DNA of 64,000 nt. Origin: Charina bottae (taxonomy: Eukaryota; Chordata; Lepidosauria; Squamata; Charinaidae). The position numbers and the translations under genes are program-made. The stretch is taken from contig JALMGJ010000029.1 in assembly GCA_023362775.1 (NCBI GenBank), positions 6,359,268-6,423,267 on the forward strand. The letters are read 5' to 3'. A model generated the notes under the pieces. The model made no database searches. It saw nothing but the letters and a program-made list of their open reading frames with translations, and was not told the DNA's origin. This document shows, piece after piece, positions 54,226-64,000 of the stretch. Numbering within the stretch: position 1 is the first letter of the stretch; every line of letters begins with the position of its first letter.

Positions 54226-54850
54226 CGTTACGCCCAAACACCCCCAGGGTCGGAGAGGGGGGAAAAGGCACCGCCTACGCTGCCATGAGCCGGGCAGCCG
54301 TTCCGGCTCGGGGGTTCCCGGTGCAGCGGCTCCAACCCAGGGGCTCCTTCGCCCCAACCGGGTTAGCTGCTCGCCTCCACCCGCCGCAGGATCCGGCAGG
54401 ACTGCTCTGCAAAGCCCGGTCGCCGCTGGCCGTTTGGCTCCGGCCTCGCCGCCGCTGCAAAGCTCGCTCGGGCGGTGCGTAAAAGCGCAAAGGGGCGGCG
54501 GCGGCTGGGTTGGGAGCTCTCGCCCCGGTCGGCGCCTTGCTCCGGTCAGGTGACGGAAGGAACAGCCTCCGCCTCCTCTTTTCCGGGGAGTTTGCACGCA
54601 TCGCGGCCTCGGCTGCCGCTGTTGGAAGAAAGGAGGACGCGCGCGGGGGAACCCGCGAGGCGCTGCCGCCCGGACCTTTCCTTTCACGCCCGGCGCCCTC
54701 CGTCAGCGTTGCACTCCAACTCCCATCAGCCGCATCCGAACCCAACCAACGGGCGGAGTGAGGAGTTGCCGCGCAACGCCTTCAGCTGCAGGGCGAGCTG
54801 TCCGCGCCGGCTTTCCAGGCGCGCATGCAGCGCCCGCGGGTGGTATTCGG
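54226..54850 (-). promoter_or_regulatory. OPTN: OPTN CpG-rich promoter and probable noncoding exon 1
   Basis: A dense CpG stretch 3.6 kb upstream of the first coding exon. On the minus strand it contains a strong GTGAGT donor at 54220-54225, giving a noncoding exon ending at 54226 and fitting the AG acceptor at 50601. A kB-like site and an NRF1-like palindrome lie inside. The transcription start cannot be fixed from sequence. Long open frames here on both strands are a by-product of GC richness. Confidence 0.65.
54310..54319. promoter_or_regulatory. kB-like site in OPTN promoter
   Basis: GGGGGTTCCC fits the NF-kB consensus GGGRNNYYCC. OPTN is known to be NF-kB inducible in human, so the position is suggestive; one 10-mer in a GC-rich island may be chance. 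Confidence 0.35.
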
Positions 54851-54867
54851 ATCAAGAGGCTCCGGAG

Positions 54868-54943
54868 CATTTTCTGTCAACCCTGTCAACTTTAAGACGT
54901 GTGGAAGTCCACACGTCTTAAAGTTGCCAGGGTTGAGAAACTG
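54868..54943. mobile_element. hAT MITE family 1, copy 9 (short)
   Basis: 76-bp hairpin with flanks CTCCGGAG and CTCCAGAG, at the edge of the OPTN CpG island, upstream of the gene. Confidence 0.82.
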
Positions 54944-55049
54944 CTCCAGAGCAAAAACCTCTCCCGATATTAGAACCCGGAGCCCTGCGTGGTAAGAGGC
55001 TGGCCGTTCTTCTAGGTCCGATGAAAATAAGTTCACCCTTCACACAAAT

Positions 55050-55820
55050 GGGTGGGTTTCTGGAATCGGTTGCCCCGCAAGATACAGGGTGATGCTGGGT
55101 TTCTAGAAAGTCAGTAAATACGTAGCATTCTAGGAAGTGTTATTAGGAAGGCGTGGAAGGATGAATTATCCTGAAAATAAGAAAACGTTAGGTGCGGCTG
55201 TCAAAAGTTTTTTTCTCTGCAGGGGTCTGACTGTCAGCTTCATGGAGGGATTTGCAGAAAAGTGGGGGGGGGGGGGGAGCGGGAGTTTAAAACTCCTTAG
55301 AAGCAGCTGCAGGCCGGCAGGCAGGTTTCAGAGGATGTAGAAAAGAAGCCACAGCAGGCAGACAGAAGGAGGGGAGGGGGGTTCTCCTAGGTTTAGGAGA
55401 AGATGCCGCTGGAGCGAGAGGCCACCAGATGATAAATCTTGGAGCAGAGGAGCCAATAGCTGGAAGAGCCAGAAGGCAGAGGATCCACCGCCAGGGAGAA
55501 GATCCGGGAAGGTCCCGGAGCCAGCTGGAGCCAGAGAAGGTCCTGCAGGAAAGGTCGGCAGAAAGGAACGGCAGAAGGTGGCAGAATGAATGAACTCCAC
55601 GTTGGTTGGTTCAGGTGCTGGAGGACTGGCCAAGAGAGGTTAAGGGGAGAAGCTGCTCGCATTTTTAAACCTGTAGACAAGTCAGGCGGAAGGAGGGAGC
55701 AACTAGCAGCAAAGGGCTTTGTATTATAAGGCAGACACTTAAACCATTCAGTTAAGTTCTGTTAGTATGCCATATAGTTAGATTTCTTAGTGTACGTATT
55801 CATGCTCGGTCGCTATAGAT
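55050..55820. other. Upstream flank of OPTN, nothing firm
   Basis: GA-rich sequence with a G run at 55265-55278. Open frames here have no recognisable family. Confidence 0.5.
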
Positions 55821-55821
55821 A

Positions 55822-55866
55822 GGTGATGATGATGCTATCCGTTCAATTGTGTCCGATTCTCTGCGA
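55822..55866 (-). repeat. Short BovB-type 3' tail fragment
   Basis: GTTCAATTGTGTCCGATTCT followed by CTGCGATTC is the reverse complement of the BovB/Sauria-SINE tail (AGAGTCGGACACGACTGAAC-like). Fragment only. Confidence 0.5.
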
Positions 55867-55882
55867 TTCTATATAGATAGAT

Positions 55883-56032
55883 CATAGCTTTCCAAACTGT
55901 GTGTCACAACACTTTAGTGTGTCGCGAAGCGGTGGCGCGGTGGCACGTGTGTGGCGGCGGCGGTATGCACGGCGGCAGCGGCGCGCCATCGGCGCTTCTG
56001 CGTTTCCAACGGCGGCAGTTTGGAAAGCACTG
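55883..56032. mobile_element. hAT MITE family 2, copy 8 (short)
   Basis: 150 bp, CpG-rich centre; flanks AGATAGAT and AGATATAC only partly match. Confidence 0.8.
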
Positions 56033-56445
56033 AGATATACACACACAAATACTTATTCACTAAAATTCCTATAAATACGTTTTACACTAAGCACGTATAG
56101 CCTAAACTGTCCTGTTAGTTCTGTGTGTGTGTCTGGCTGCCTCCTTATTTTTTCTGCCCTCCGACAGAATCATAATTTAAAAGGCAACAAATCCGAAGGG
56201 GTCCGGTAGCATCTTTTCTGTCTAACAGATTTTGTTTAGCTTCTGCCTTTTGATAAAATGTGTTAGTCCAAAAAGGTGCCCCCAGACTTTCTGATTTTTT
56301 GCCAGCACAGCCTAACCCGGCTCTCCTGCCACACTTAAAAGGGTATGTTGGGCTAGGGATCGTCTTCTTAGGACCAACCCCCTTCTCAAGAACAGAAGGA
56401 TGAACTAGGTAGAGGTGCAGCTGTTTGATTGCTTGAATTACGGGG

Positions 56446-56597
56446 TGTGGTGGCTCAGCGGGTAAGACGCCAGGCTTGTCAATCGGAAGATCGCAAGTTC
56501 AAAGGTTCGAGACCCGAGCGCCGCGTGACGGAGTGAGCTCCCGCACTCGCCCCAACTCTTGCCAACCTAGCAATTGGAAAGCATGCAAATGCAAGTA
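56446..56597 (+). mobile_element. Sauria SINE, copy 4, 5' half
   Basis: tRNA head and middle as far as GCATGCAAATGCAAGTA, then cut by a CR1. The 3' half resumes at about 59695. Confidence 0.9.
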
Positions 56598-58218
56598 TCT
56601 ATTTATTTTATTTATTTATTATTTCAATTTATTCCCTGCCCATCTCCCTTGCAAGGGACTCTGGGCGGGTTACAACAATTGAAAGTTTAAAAAATACAAA
56701 AACAATATATAAAATACATCCAATAATAATAATAAATTACATAAAATCCAAGATGGGGGGACCGTAGGATGGATCGTATTACTACGGGGCCAGCCAACCC
56801 CAGGAGGCACTGCCGCCTCCGTCGTCCCAGGCCCGGCGGCAGAGCCAGGTCTTAAGGGCCTTCCGAAAGGCCAGGAGTGAAGGGGCCAGTCTCACCTCCG
56901 GGGGCAAGATATTCCATAAGGCGGGCACTATCGCAGAGAAGGCACGTCTCCTGGACCCCGTTAGATGGAATTCTCTTGTTGAGGGGGTCCGAAGCATGCC
57001 CTCTCTGCATGCACGGGTGGGGCGGGCCGACGTTATCGGGACGAGACGGTCCCTCAGGTACCCTGGCCCTATGCCATATAGGGCTTTAAAGGTAATCACC
57101 AACACCTTGAATTGGACCCGGAAGCAAACTGGTAGCCAATGCAGCTCGCGTAGCAGAGGTGTTACATGTGCCGATCTCATGGCACCCATAACTGCTCGCG
57201 CCGTGGCATTCTGCACCAGTTGAAGCTTCCGGATACTCTTCAGAGGTAGCCCCATGTAAAGCGCATTACAGTAACCTATACGGGAGATGACAAGGGTGTG
57301 AGTGACTGTTCGGAGGGCCTCCCGATCCAGGAAAGGGCGTAACTGGCGCACCACACGAAGTTGTGCAAAGGCCCTCCTGGCCGTGACTGCCACCTGCTCT
57401 TCGAGCAGGAGTCGCGAGTCCAGGAGGACCCCCAGATTCCGCACTGGATCCGAGCGAGGTAGTGCCACCCCACACAGAACCAAAGATGACAACTTCCCGG
57501 ATCTAGGGGGGCCATCAATCCACAGCCACTCCATCTTACCAGGGTTCAGTTGAAGTCTGTTGTTCCCCATCCAGACCCCCACAGCCTCCAGACACTGAGA
57601 TAAGGCATCGACCGCATCACCTACTTCACCCGGGATGGAGATGTATAACTGGGTATCATCAGCATATTGGTGATACCTCATCCCGTGGTGACGGATGATC
57701 TCGCCCAGCGGCTTCATGTAGATGTTGAACAGGAGAGGAGAGAGAACCAACCCCTGCAGCACCCCACAAGTCAGAGGCCGCGGGTCAGCCCTCTCCTCCC
57801 CTATCAACACCGACTGGGAACGGCCCCGGAGGAAGGAGGCGAACCAGCACAAAACTACGCCGCCCACCCCCAACTCCCTGAGCCATCCCAAAAGTATACC
57901 GTGGTCGACGGTATCAAAAGCCGCTGAGAGATCTAAGAGAGCTAGGATGGACGCACTCCCTCTATCCCGCTCTCGCCAGAGATCATCGATAAGCGCGACC
58001 AATGCGGTCTCCGTCCCATATCCCGGCCTGAAACCTGACTGGAAGGGGTCTAGATAATCCGTTTCCTCCAGAATCCTCTGGAGTTGCCACGCCACCACCT
58101 TCTCAACCACCTTTCCCAAAAAGGGAAGGTGGGAGACTGGGCGAAAGTTGCCCAGGATGGTAGGGTCCAGGGACGGCTTCTTGAGGAGGGGGTGCACCAC
58201 CGCCTCCTTAAAGGCCTC
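56598..58218 (-). mobile_element. CR1/L2-group LINE with long open RT frame
   Basis: About 480 codons open in reverse (58218 down to 56782): EAFKEAVVHPLLKKPSLDPT, FRPVSHLPFLGKVVEKVV, FQSGFRPGYGTETALV, LLDLSAAFDTVDH, QYADDTQLYIS (catalytic), then the usual C-terminus. The QG block reads GVLQGLVLSP. The 3' tail CCGCCCAGAGTCCCTTG is at 56640-56670. The element starts inside a Sauria SINE; its 5' stub (VMINLSLSEGVF) is at 59648-59694, displaced by the LTR-like insertion. Confidence 0.9.
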
Positions 58219-58985
58219 TGTTAGAGTTCTTGTGTTAGAGTTCTTGTGTTGACTTGGCGAATTATTCCTGTACAAAGCACAGCATTCTCATGATATGGGA
58301 TATATGTGCTGGCTTAAAGGGGAACCGAGGCTTGAGAATAAACAGACAAGAATGCAGCTTGTTAGGGCCAACAGTGTTTACTGTTTAGCATAAGGCAATA
58401 ATGCAGATACAATCACATTATCGCAACAATGAAAAAGATGAATATACAGGATACATTATTGTAAAAGGAAAAACAAAACAAACTTATAAGCAGAGTTCCG
58501 TGTATTGATCCCAGGGCCAGAGTTCCTGCCATGGCCTATACCCAAAGCCAGGCATAACTCACTCTGCCCAGTCCACGGGAAGTGAACACGTGAAGAACTA
58601 CATGGCTAAGAGACACTAGAAATCAAGAAGACAGAACACAATTTTGCATGGTTGTGTAGCAGTTCTTATAGCTTTCTGATTGGCTGGAAGTTAGCTGTTA
58701 CACACACACTAGGCCTAAAGCATTAGGCCTAAAGCACATAGCATGAGTTGCTATTGGTTAGCAGTGCTGCATCTACGCACTGAGTTCCCCCCTTCCTTGC
58801 TCAGGGGGGCCTGGGCATGGGCAAGGCTTCCCACAGAAGGAAATCAGGAGACCTTGTTCCCATGCAATCTAGTCAAAACAATACACACGTGACAGTTGTT
58901 ATCTTGCACCTGCACTTCACGTCACCATGAGAAGGCTGTGCTTTGTATAGGAATAATTCGTCAGGGCAATACAAGAACTCTAACA
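58219..58985 (-). mobile_element. LTR-like element with inverted terminal TGTTAGAG ... CTCTAACA
   Basis: In reverse it begins TGTTAGAGTTCTTGTATTGC and ends CAAGAACTCTAACA, with CCAAT and TATAAG boxes inside; about 45-bp terminal inverted repeats (GAATTATTCC/CAAAGCACAGC). No coding sequence. Solo LTR is the likely reading; class uncertain. Confidence 0.55.
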
Positions 58986-59074
58986 GACGTGAATGCCAGG
59001 TGGCTGGATAACAGAGAAGCGTTGGCTTTGTTTACATCCTCATGAGATAGGGAGCGAGAAGGTACCATGTTATG

Positions 59075-59647
59075 GCTAGCAATGGATCTTCCCATGGGAA
59101 GATATCCTCCTGATTTCCTTCTGTGGGAAGCCTTGCCCAGGCCCCCTGAGCAAGGAGGGGGGGAACTCAGTGCTTAGATGCAGCACTGCCACCCAATAGC
59201 AGGTCATGCTATGTGCTTTGAGGCCTAGTGTGTGTCACAGCTAACATCCAGCCAATCAGAAAGCTAGAAGAACTGAATATACAACCATGCAAAATGGTGT
59301 TCTATGCTTCTTGATTTCTAGTGTCTTTTAGCCATGTAGTTCTTCACGTGTTCACTTCCCGTGGACTGGGCAGAGTGAGCTATGCCTGGCTTTGGGTATA
59401 GGCCGTGGCAGGAACTCTGGCCCTGGGATCAATACACGGAACTCTGCTTATAAGTTTGTTTTGTTTTTCCTTTTACAATGATGTATCTTGTATATTCATC
59501 TTTTTCATTTATGCGATAATGTACTGTATCTGCATTATTGCCTTATGCTACCAGTAAACACTGTTAGCCCTAACAAGCTGCATTCTTGTCTCTTTATTCT
59601 CATGCCTCGGGTTTTTCCCCTTTAAGCCAGCGTATATCCCATCAGAA
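59075..59647 (+). mobile_element. Second LTR-like copy in opposite orientation
   Basis: About 570 bp matching 58297-58866 in inverse (ACTCTGCTTATAAGTTTGTT; GCCAATCAGAAAGCTA; CTTTAAGCCAGCGTATATCC). Lacks the terminal TGTTAGAG. Together the pair interrupts the CR1. Confidence 0.6.
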
Positions 59648-59694
59648 CACCCCCTCACTCAAGGACAAATTAATCATCACCTGGACCCATCCAC

Positions 59695-59885
59695 ATGTCA
59701 CAGTAGATGAATAGGTATCACTTCGGTGGGTAGGTAACAATGTTCCGCGCGCGTCATGCCGGCCACATGACCTCAGAAGTGTCTTCGGACAGCGCTGGCT
59801 CTTTGGCTAACAAATGGAGATGAGCACCGGCCCCTAGAGTCGGACCCGACTGCACAAATGTGCGGGGGGAGCCTTTACCTTTACC
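59695..59885 (+). mobile_element. Sauria SINE, copy 4, 3' half
   Basis: Starts AGTAGATGAATAGG and ends CCTTTACCTTTACC; continues the half at 56446-56597, 3.1 kb away. Confidence 0.9.
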
Positions 59886-59926
59886 TTACAGCTGTTTGAT
59901 TGCTTGAATTACCTCTGTGTGTATAT

Positions 59927-60205
59927 CACAGCTTTCCAAACTGTGTGTCGCGACACTTTAGTGTGTCGCAACACACAGTCTGGTGTGTCACCACACAACC
60001 TGGAAGCGGCAGCGGGGTGTGTATGGCGGCAGCGGCAGTGGCGCGCCATCAGCGCTTCTGAGTTTTAGCGGAGGCCGCTACCGCCCCCGCCGTGCACGCC
60101 CACGCCCCCGCACGCCCCCCGTATCGCCGCCGTGCACGCCCCCGCCCCCGTGCCGCTGCAGCCGCCATTGGTGTGTAGCCAATGGCGGCACTTTAGAAAG
60201 CACTG
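59927..60205. mobile_element. hAT MITE family 2, copy 9
   Basis: Perfect GTGTATAT duplications; interior rich in CACGCCCCCGC-like runs. Confidence 0.9.
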
Positions 60206-60545
60206 GTGTATATAGTAGGAGGCGTATGTCTCTTCTTTCTTTCTTTACTCCATTTATGCTCTGCCTTTCCATTCAGAGGTGACTGAGAGATTGCAAATGA
60301 TTCGTGGGTACCCACTTAACTCCATGACTGAGTTACATCATTTTGTTATAACTGAACCCTTAGTTGCTGCTTCTAGTGTGTGGTCTCCATTTGGGGACAC
60401 GAAATTAAACAAGCCAATGGATGTACTGTCACGGGCAACTTGAATTCTGGAAGCTGAATATTTGGAGAGGACCCAGGTTGGGGAGGGCGTTGGAGAAAAA
60501 GTGGCTAACTTAGAGAGATCTTGTAGCATATTAACTACAAAAGCC

Positions 60546-61290
60546 ACTTTGGTCTAGAGCAGAGCTTTCCAAACTGTGTGTCGGGACACGTTAGTGTGTC
60601 GGCTGCAGTGTCTGGGTGTGTCGCGGGGCTGCTGCTGCCTCCGAGCCCTGCCAGGATTCCACGCAGGTCCTAGTGCCTGCCTTGTGCCCTGCTGCCTCCA
60701 AACCTGCTGTGATTCCGTGCAGGTCCTAGTGCCTGCCTTGTGCCCTGCTGTAAGAGTGTGTCGTGAAATTATGCCCTGCTGTAAGAGTGTGTCGCGAAAT
60801 GATGCATGCCTAAAAAGTGTGTCACCAACATGAAAAGTTTGGAAAGCTCTGGTCTAGAGGCTAAGGTGCTGGGCTAGAAACCAGGAGACTGAGAGTTCTA
60901 GTCCCGCCTTAGGCATGAAAGCCGGCTGGGTGACGTTGGGCCAGTCACTCTCTCTCAGCCCTAGGAAAGAGCCAATGGCAAACCAGGAGACTGAGAGTTC
61001 TAGTCCCACCCTAGGCATGAAAGCCGGCTGGGTGACCTTGTGCCAGTCACTCTCTCAGCCCTAGGAAGGAGCCAATGGCAAACCAGGAGAGTGAGAGTTC
61101 TAGTCCCACCTGAGGCATGAAAGCCGGCTGGGTGACCTTGGGCCAGTCACTCTCTCTCAGCCCAACTCATCTCACAGGGTTGTTGTTGTGGGGAAAATAG
61201 GAGGAGGAAGGAGTATTAGGTATGTTCGCCCCCTTGAGTTGTTTATAAAAATAATAATGGCGGGATAAAAATTAAATAAATAAATATTAA
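60546..61290 (+). mobile_element. MIR-like tRNA SINE with tripled internal module, copy 2
   Basis: Same three-block build: block starts at 60883, 60985 and 61085 (spacing 102 and 100). Its head is split by a family-2 MITE at 60560-60851. Confidence 0.85.
60560..60851. mobile_element. hAT MITE family 2, copy 10, inserted in a SINE
   Basis: Perfect GTCTAGAG duplications. The duplicated octamer belongs to the 5' head of the MIR-like SINE that resumes at 60852. Confidence 0.92.
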
Positions 61291-61489
61291 GTATAACCTC
61301 TACTGGTCAAAGAAAGAAGGATTAATTTTTAGATAAAACTGCACCTTTGCAATCTTGATTTGCTCTCTACTTTTGAACTGGCACTCGATCAATGAAATGG
61401 AAAGATTTATTAATATCATTAGGCTTGGTCAAGCTTAGTGTTGTATTTAAGAAACAATCTGTTTGTTATAAGTAAAACAGTATATTTCT

Positions 61490-61680
61490 GTAATGTTTGT
61501 TTTCTTTTTCTTTTTCTTTTTCTTTTTCTTTTTCTTTTTCTTTTTCTTTTTCTTTTTCTTTTTCTTTTTTTTCTTTTTCATTTCATTTGATTATTTTTCT
61601 TTTTCTTCTGCCTTTTTGTATTTTTTAAATTTTATTAAAGTATATAAGAAACAAATTCTTATGAGAACCCTAAATTTGGG
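61490..61680 (-). repeat. (TTTTC)n tract and short L1-like tail
   Basis: About 14 pentamers (61500-61570) then TTTTATTAAAGTATATAAG, like other antisense L1 3' ends here. Confidence 0.55.
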
Positions 61681-62030
61681 GGCAGGGGTTGTTTGGGCAC
61701 TCAGACACAGCGTCCCTATGCTAAGCCAGTCTGCTTTGTTTGCTTTTGGGTTTACACACCACACTGGGAACATGCCCAAATGATGCCCAACGTGAAATGA
61801 ATAAGCGAGAAATGGCTGAATCTCATGCATGGCTTTGCTTGACATTTCAATGAAATCTCATGAGATCCTGGTGCAACTGCGGAAACCTCATGAGATGTCT
61901 GTTTATTTATGTTAAGGAAATGATGGGGCCTGCCCTATGTAAAAAGCTGCTGATCCTTGAGCTGATCCTTGTTCAGTATCCTAGTGGGGTCCATTCACTA
62001 TGGTGAATGGCAGGCGATCTCAACTTTTTC

Positions 62031-62321
62031 TTTTTTCTTTTAAAAAAAAGAATTTTATTAAGTTTCAGAAAAAGATAAAAGATTCAGAAAAACAAAAAAC
62101 TACAAAAGAAAAAAAGAACTAAAAAGTGTGAAAACACAAGAGAAATATTTTTAGATAGATTACAAAAAGAAGTGACTTCCGACTTTAAACATCAAGGATA
62201 TACAGCAATTTCCCATGATCAACCCCTTACTCTATATTAAACCAAAATCACATTATTTCTACAGATCAACCCCTTAGCACATTATAAAACTCACTACCAT
62301 TGCTCCCTCATATTAAAAGAT

Positions 62322-62391
<70 letters not shown>

Positions 62392-63012
62392 CTAATCAAC
62401 ATCCCCCCTAAAATAACAATTACTTAATTATTCCTTTCCTACTGCTATTCTATACATTCCTGTCTACTATAATAAAAATCAAAAATAAAAAGCATGTAAA
62501 TTGTCTACCATTATAATTAATAATACGAAAAACATGAATATAAAAAATATGAGTAAGAAAAAACCTTAATAATCAAAATCCCAATCATTAACGATAAGTA
62601 AAGTCATCCAAAGCCAAAAGACCATCCAGATAAATATTTTTAGTCCCTTAACCCACTTCAAAATAGACCAGAACATTTACATGTCCCCATAATAGGCACA
62701 GAGCTATAATACAAAGTGGGTGCTTTAGAAATGGGGTGGCTGGACTTAATGTCCCTTTAAGGCTACAGCGCGGCTCGGAAATGACGACGCCCCAGCCTCC
62801 CAGCGAACTCTTTCTAGTCGATCGTAGACGCTGGCTACACTTTGCCATCCGGAGGACAGATGGGATGATTCCGATCGTTTTCCTTGCTCCGGAAAAGCGA
62901 TCCTGGGCTTCAGGAGAAAACAGCCTGAGCCCGAAAAAACTGTCACAATGCCAGTTCTGCCCGCAGAGCTCGCGGGCACAGCTGGTAAGTCCGCCATTTC
63001 CCACCGGAAGTC
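62031..63012 (-). mobile_element. Internally deleted L1 (5' end joined to 3' UTR), with target duplication
   Basis: Perfect 16-bp duplication CGATCTCAACTTTTTC (62015-62030, 63013-63028). The 5' side (right) starts GACTTCCGGTGGGAAATGGC as squamate L1 leaders do; the 3' side is an L1-like tail. No ORF1/ORF2. Contains (GT)n(AT)n at 62328-62391. Confidence 0.72.
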
Positions 63013-63365
63013 CGATCTCAACTTTTTCCAAGCCAAGGGTCCTGCTTGACTTTTGGTGGTGGACAGGGGATCACAGTTCCAAAAGTAGTGGATGGGCTGA
63101 TGGGGCAGGACAAAACGGGGATTTTATATACATTTTCATTTAAATGTAACTAATATGATTATTTTCTCATCCTTTATTTCATCATTTTAAATATTATACT
63201 AAAAATGACAATTTATTAGCAATATATGGAGGTCTTTCGGAGCTCCATCCAAGGCTTTTGAAAGCCATTGGCAGCTCTCAAATCTCAGATTGTCATTTTT
63301 AAGTGAGCACAGCTAATTGCGATTTACTTAAAAAAACACATAGTTAAGCAAACCATGGCTTACAG

Positions 63366-63640
63366 CATGGGTGTCCAACCTTTTGGCTTCCCTGGGCCAC
63401 ATTGAGTGAAGAGGAATTGTCTTGGGCCACACATAAAATCTATAATATAGTTAACGTATATAAGTAATACAACTTCATTTATTTTTTTATATTTTTTATT
63501 ATAAAATTTTAAAAAAGAGGGCAACATAAAACTAGTGTGATATTTGACCTTGTTTTTGTGAAACTAATGCATCAACATCTGGTTCGATAAAAGTGGTTGC
63601 AATTCTCAGTGAGTTCTCAAGGTGCTCGTCAGCTTTTACC
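63366..63640 (-). pseudogene. hAT transposase C-terminal remnant with its TIR
   Basis: The left end reads CATGGGTGTCCAACCTTTTGG, a hAT end shared by many vertebrates. On the minus strand ADEHLENSLRIATTFIEPDV, then DALVSQKQGQISH and a stop (63532-63534), matches the C-terminus of hAT transposases related to the domesticated ZBED5/FAM200 group. A stop upstream and the right window edge limit it. A possible relative of the source that moved the MITEs, but the link is not shown. Confidence 0.6.
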
Positions 63641-64000
63641 TAGGAGAACCATCACTCATTGTCGACTGCTGCTAACGGCACGTTTTTCTGATGGAACCGC
63701 TGGCGGCCTCCCCTTCCTGCTCACAATCTCGGCTCTGCTCCAAGCAGCAGCCTCCACCAATCTTCGCCTACTAACTACAGACGCATTAATGGTAGAGCGG
63801 CGGACTCCGCTTGGCTTGTGAGTCAAGTCGCAAGACTGACTTCGGCGGCTGCTCGCAAACCGGCGGAAGGCCGCTGCCTGCCTGCGTGGGAAGCCGAGAG
63901 GAGAAGCAGATGCTCTACGCAGGCGATGTAACTACCCTGAGCTTTGTTACTGTCTCAAATGTACCGGGATTGTCTATTTTTGGCATGGGCCTGTCTGCAA

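Noticed and set aside
54172..54921. Open frames of 100-170 codons at 54.2-54.9 kb
   Set aside because: They sit in the OPTN CpG island, overlap on both strands and show no recognisable protein; treated as promoter and noncoding exon.
61500..61570. Direct TTTTC repeats considered as a CRISPR-like array
   Set aside because: Pure pentamer microsatellite without spacers, in a vertebrate genome.
62736..63143. 135-codon frame suggesting a gene at the right side
   Set aside because: It crosses the target duplication and edge of an L1-derived insertion; no protein family seen.

Overview
This is nuclear DNA of a squamate reptile (lizard or snake). Two vertebrate genes with canonical splice sites are embedded in the repeats expected of squamates: BovB and CR1/L2 LINEs, Sauria-type tRNA SINEs, 5S-rRNA-derived SINEs, L1 pieces, many hAT MITEs and long microsatellites. 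I do not assign a genus.

Both host genes lie head-to-tail on the minus strand. MCM10 (replication initiation) runs from a noncoding first exon at about 22.91-23.1 kb, through a start codon at 21324, to an exon at 2312-2429; it then leaves the left edge of the window, so 12 coding exons (about 567 codons, N-terminal domain plus OB-fold/zinc-finger domain) are present and the C-terminal domain is missing. OPTN (optineurin, selective-autophagy receptor) is complete: start codon at 50589, stop codon at 29855-29857, 13 coding exons, 556 residues, with a noncoding CpG-rich first exon near 54.2-54.7 kb. The OPTN-then-MCM10 order matches the arrangement known in human. Every exon phase was checked and the junctions close in frame.

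Layout. 0-2.3 kb: CR1/L2 tails, microsatellites and a GC-rich MITE. 2.3-23.3 kb: MCM10, whose introns hold L1, Sauria SINE, 5S-SINE, hAT MITEs, a Tigger-like MITE and a 1.3-kb GC-rich hAT element with an internal palindrome and a roughly 204-bp tandem array. 23.3-29.0 kb: intergenic, with a nested stack in which an old LINE is split by a palindromic Penelope-like element carrying a hammerhead-ribozyme core, itself split by a full-length BovB. 29.0-54.7 kb: OPTN, with a hAT MITE inserted 2 nt after the stop codon, 5S-SINEs around one exon, Gypsy-like integrase debris, a second BovB tail and an old L1. 55-64 kb: no host gene seen; it holds a Sauria SINE split by a CR1 that is itself split by an inverted pair of LTR-like sequences, MITEs, a MIR-like SINE with a tripled internal module, an internally deleted L1 with a 16-bp target duplication, and a hAT transposase remnant.

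The main leads in the hunt are the hammerhead cores in palindromic elements, the MITE abutting the OPTN stop codon, a CCAAT/E-box GC module shared by five MITE families with different ends, the nnnTAnnn target signature of the MITEs, and the tripled SINE subfamily.
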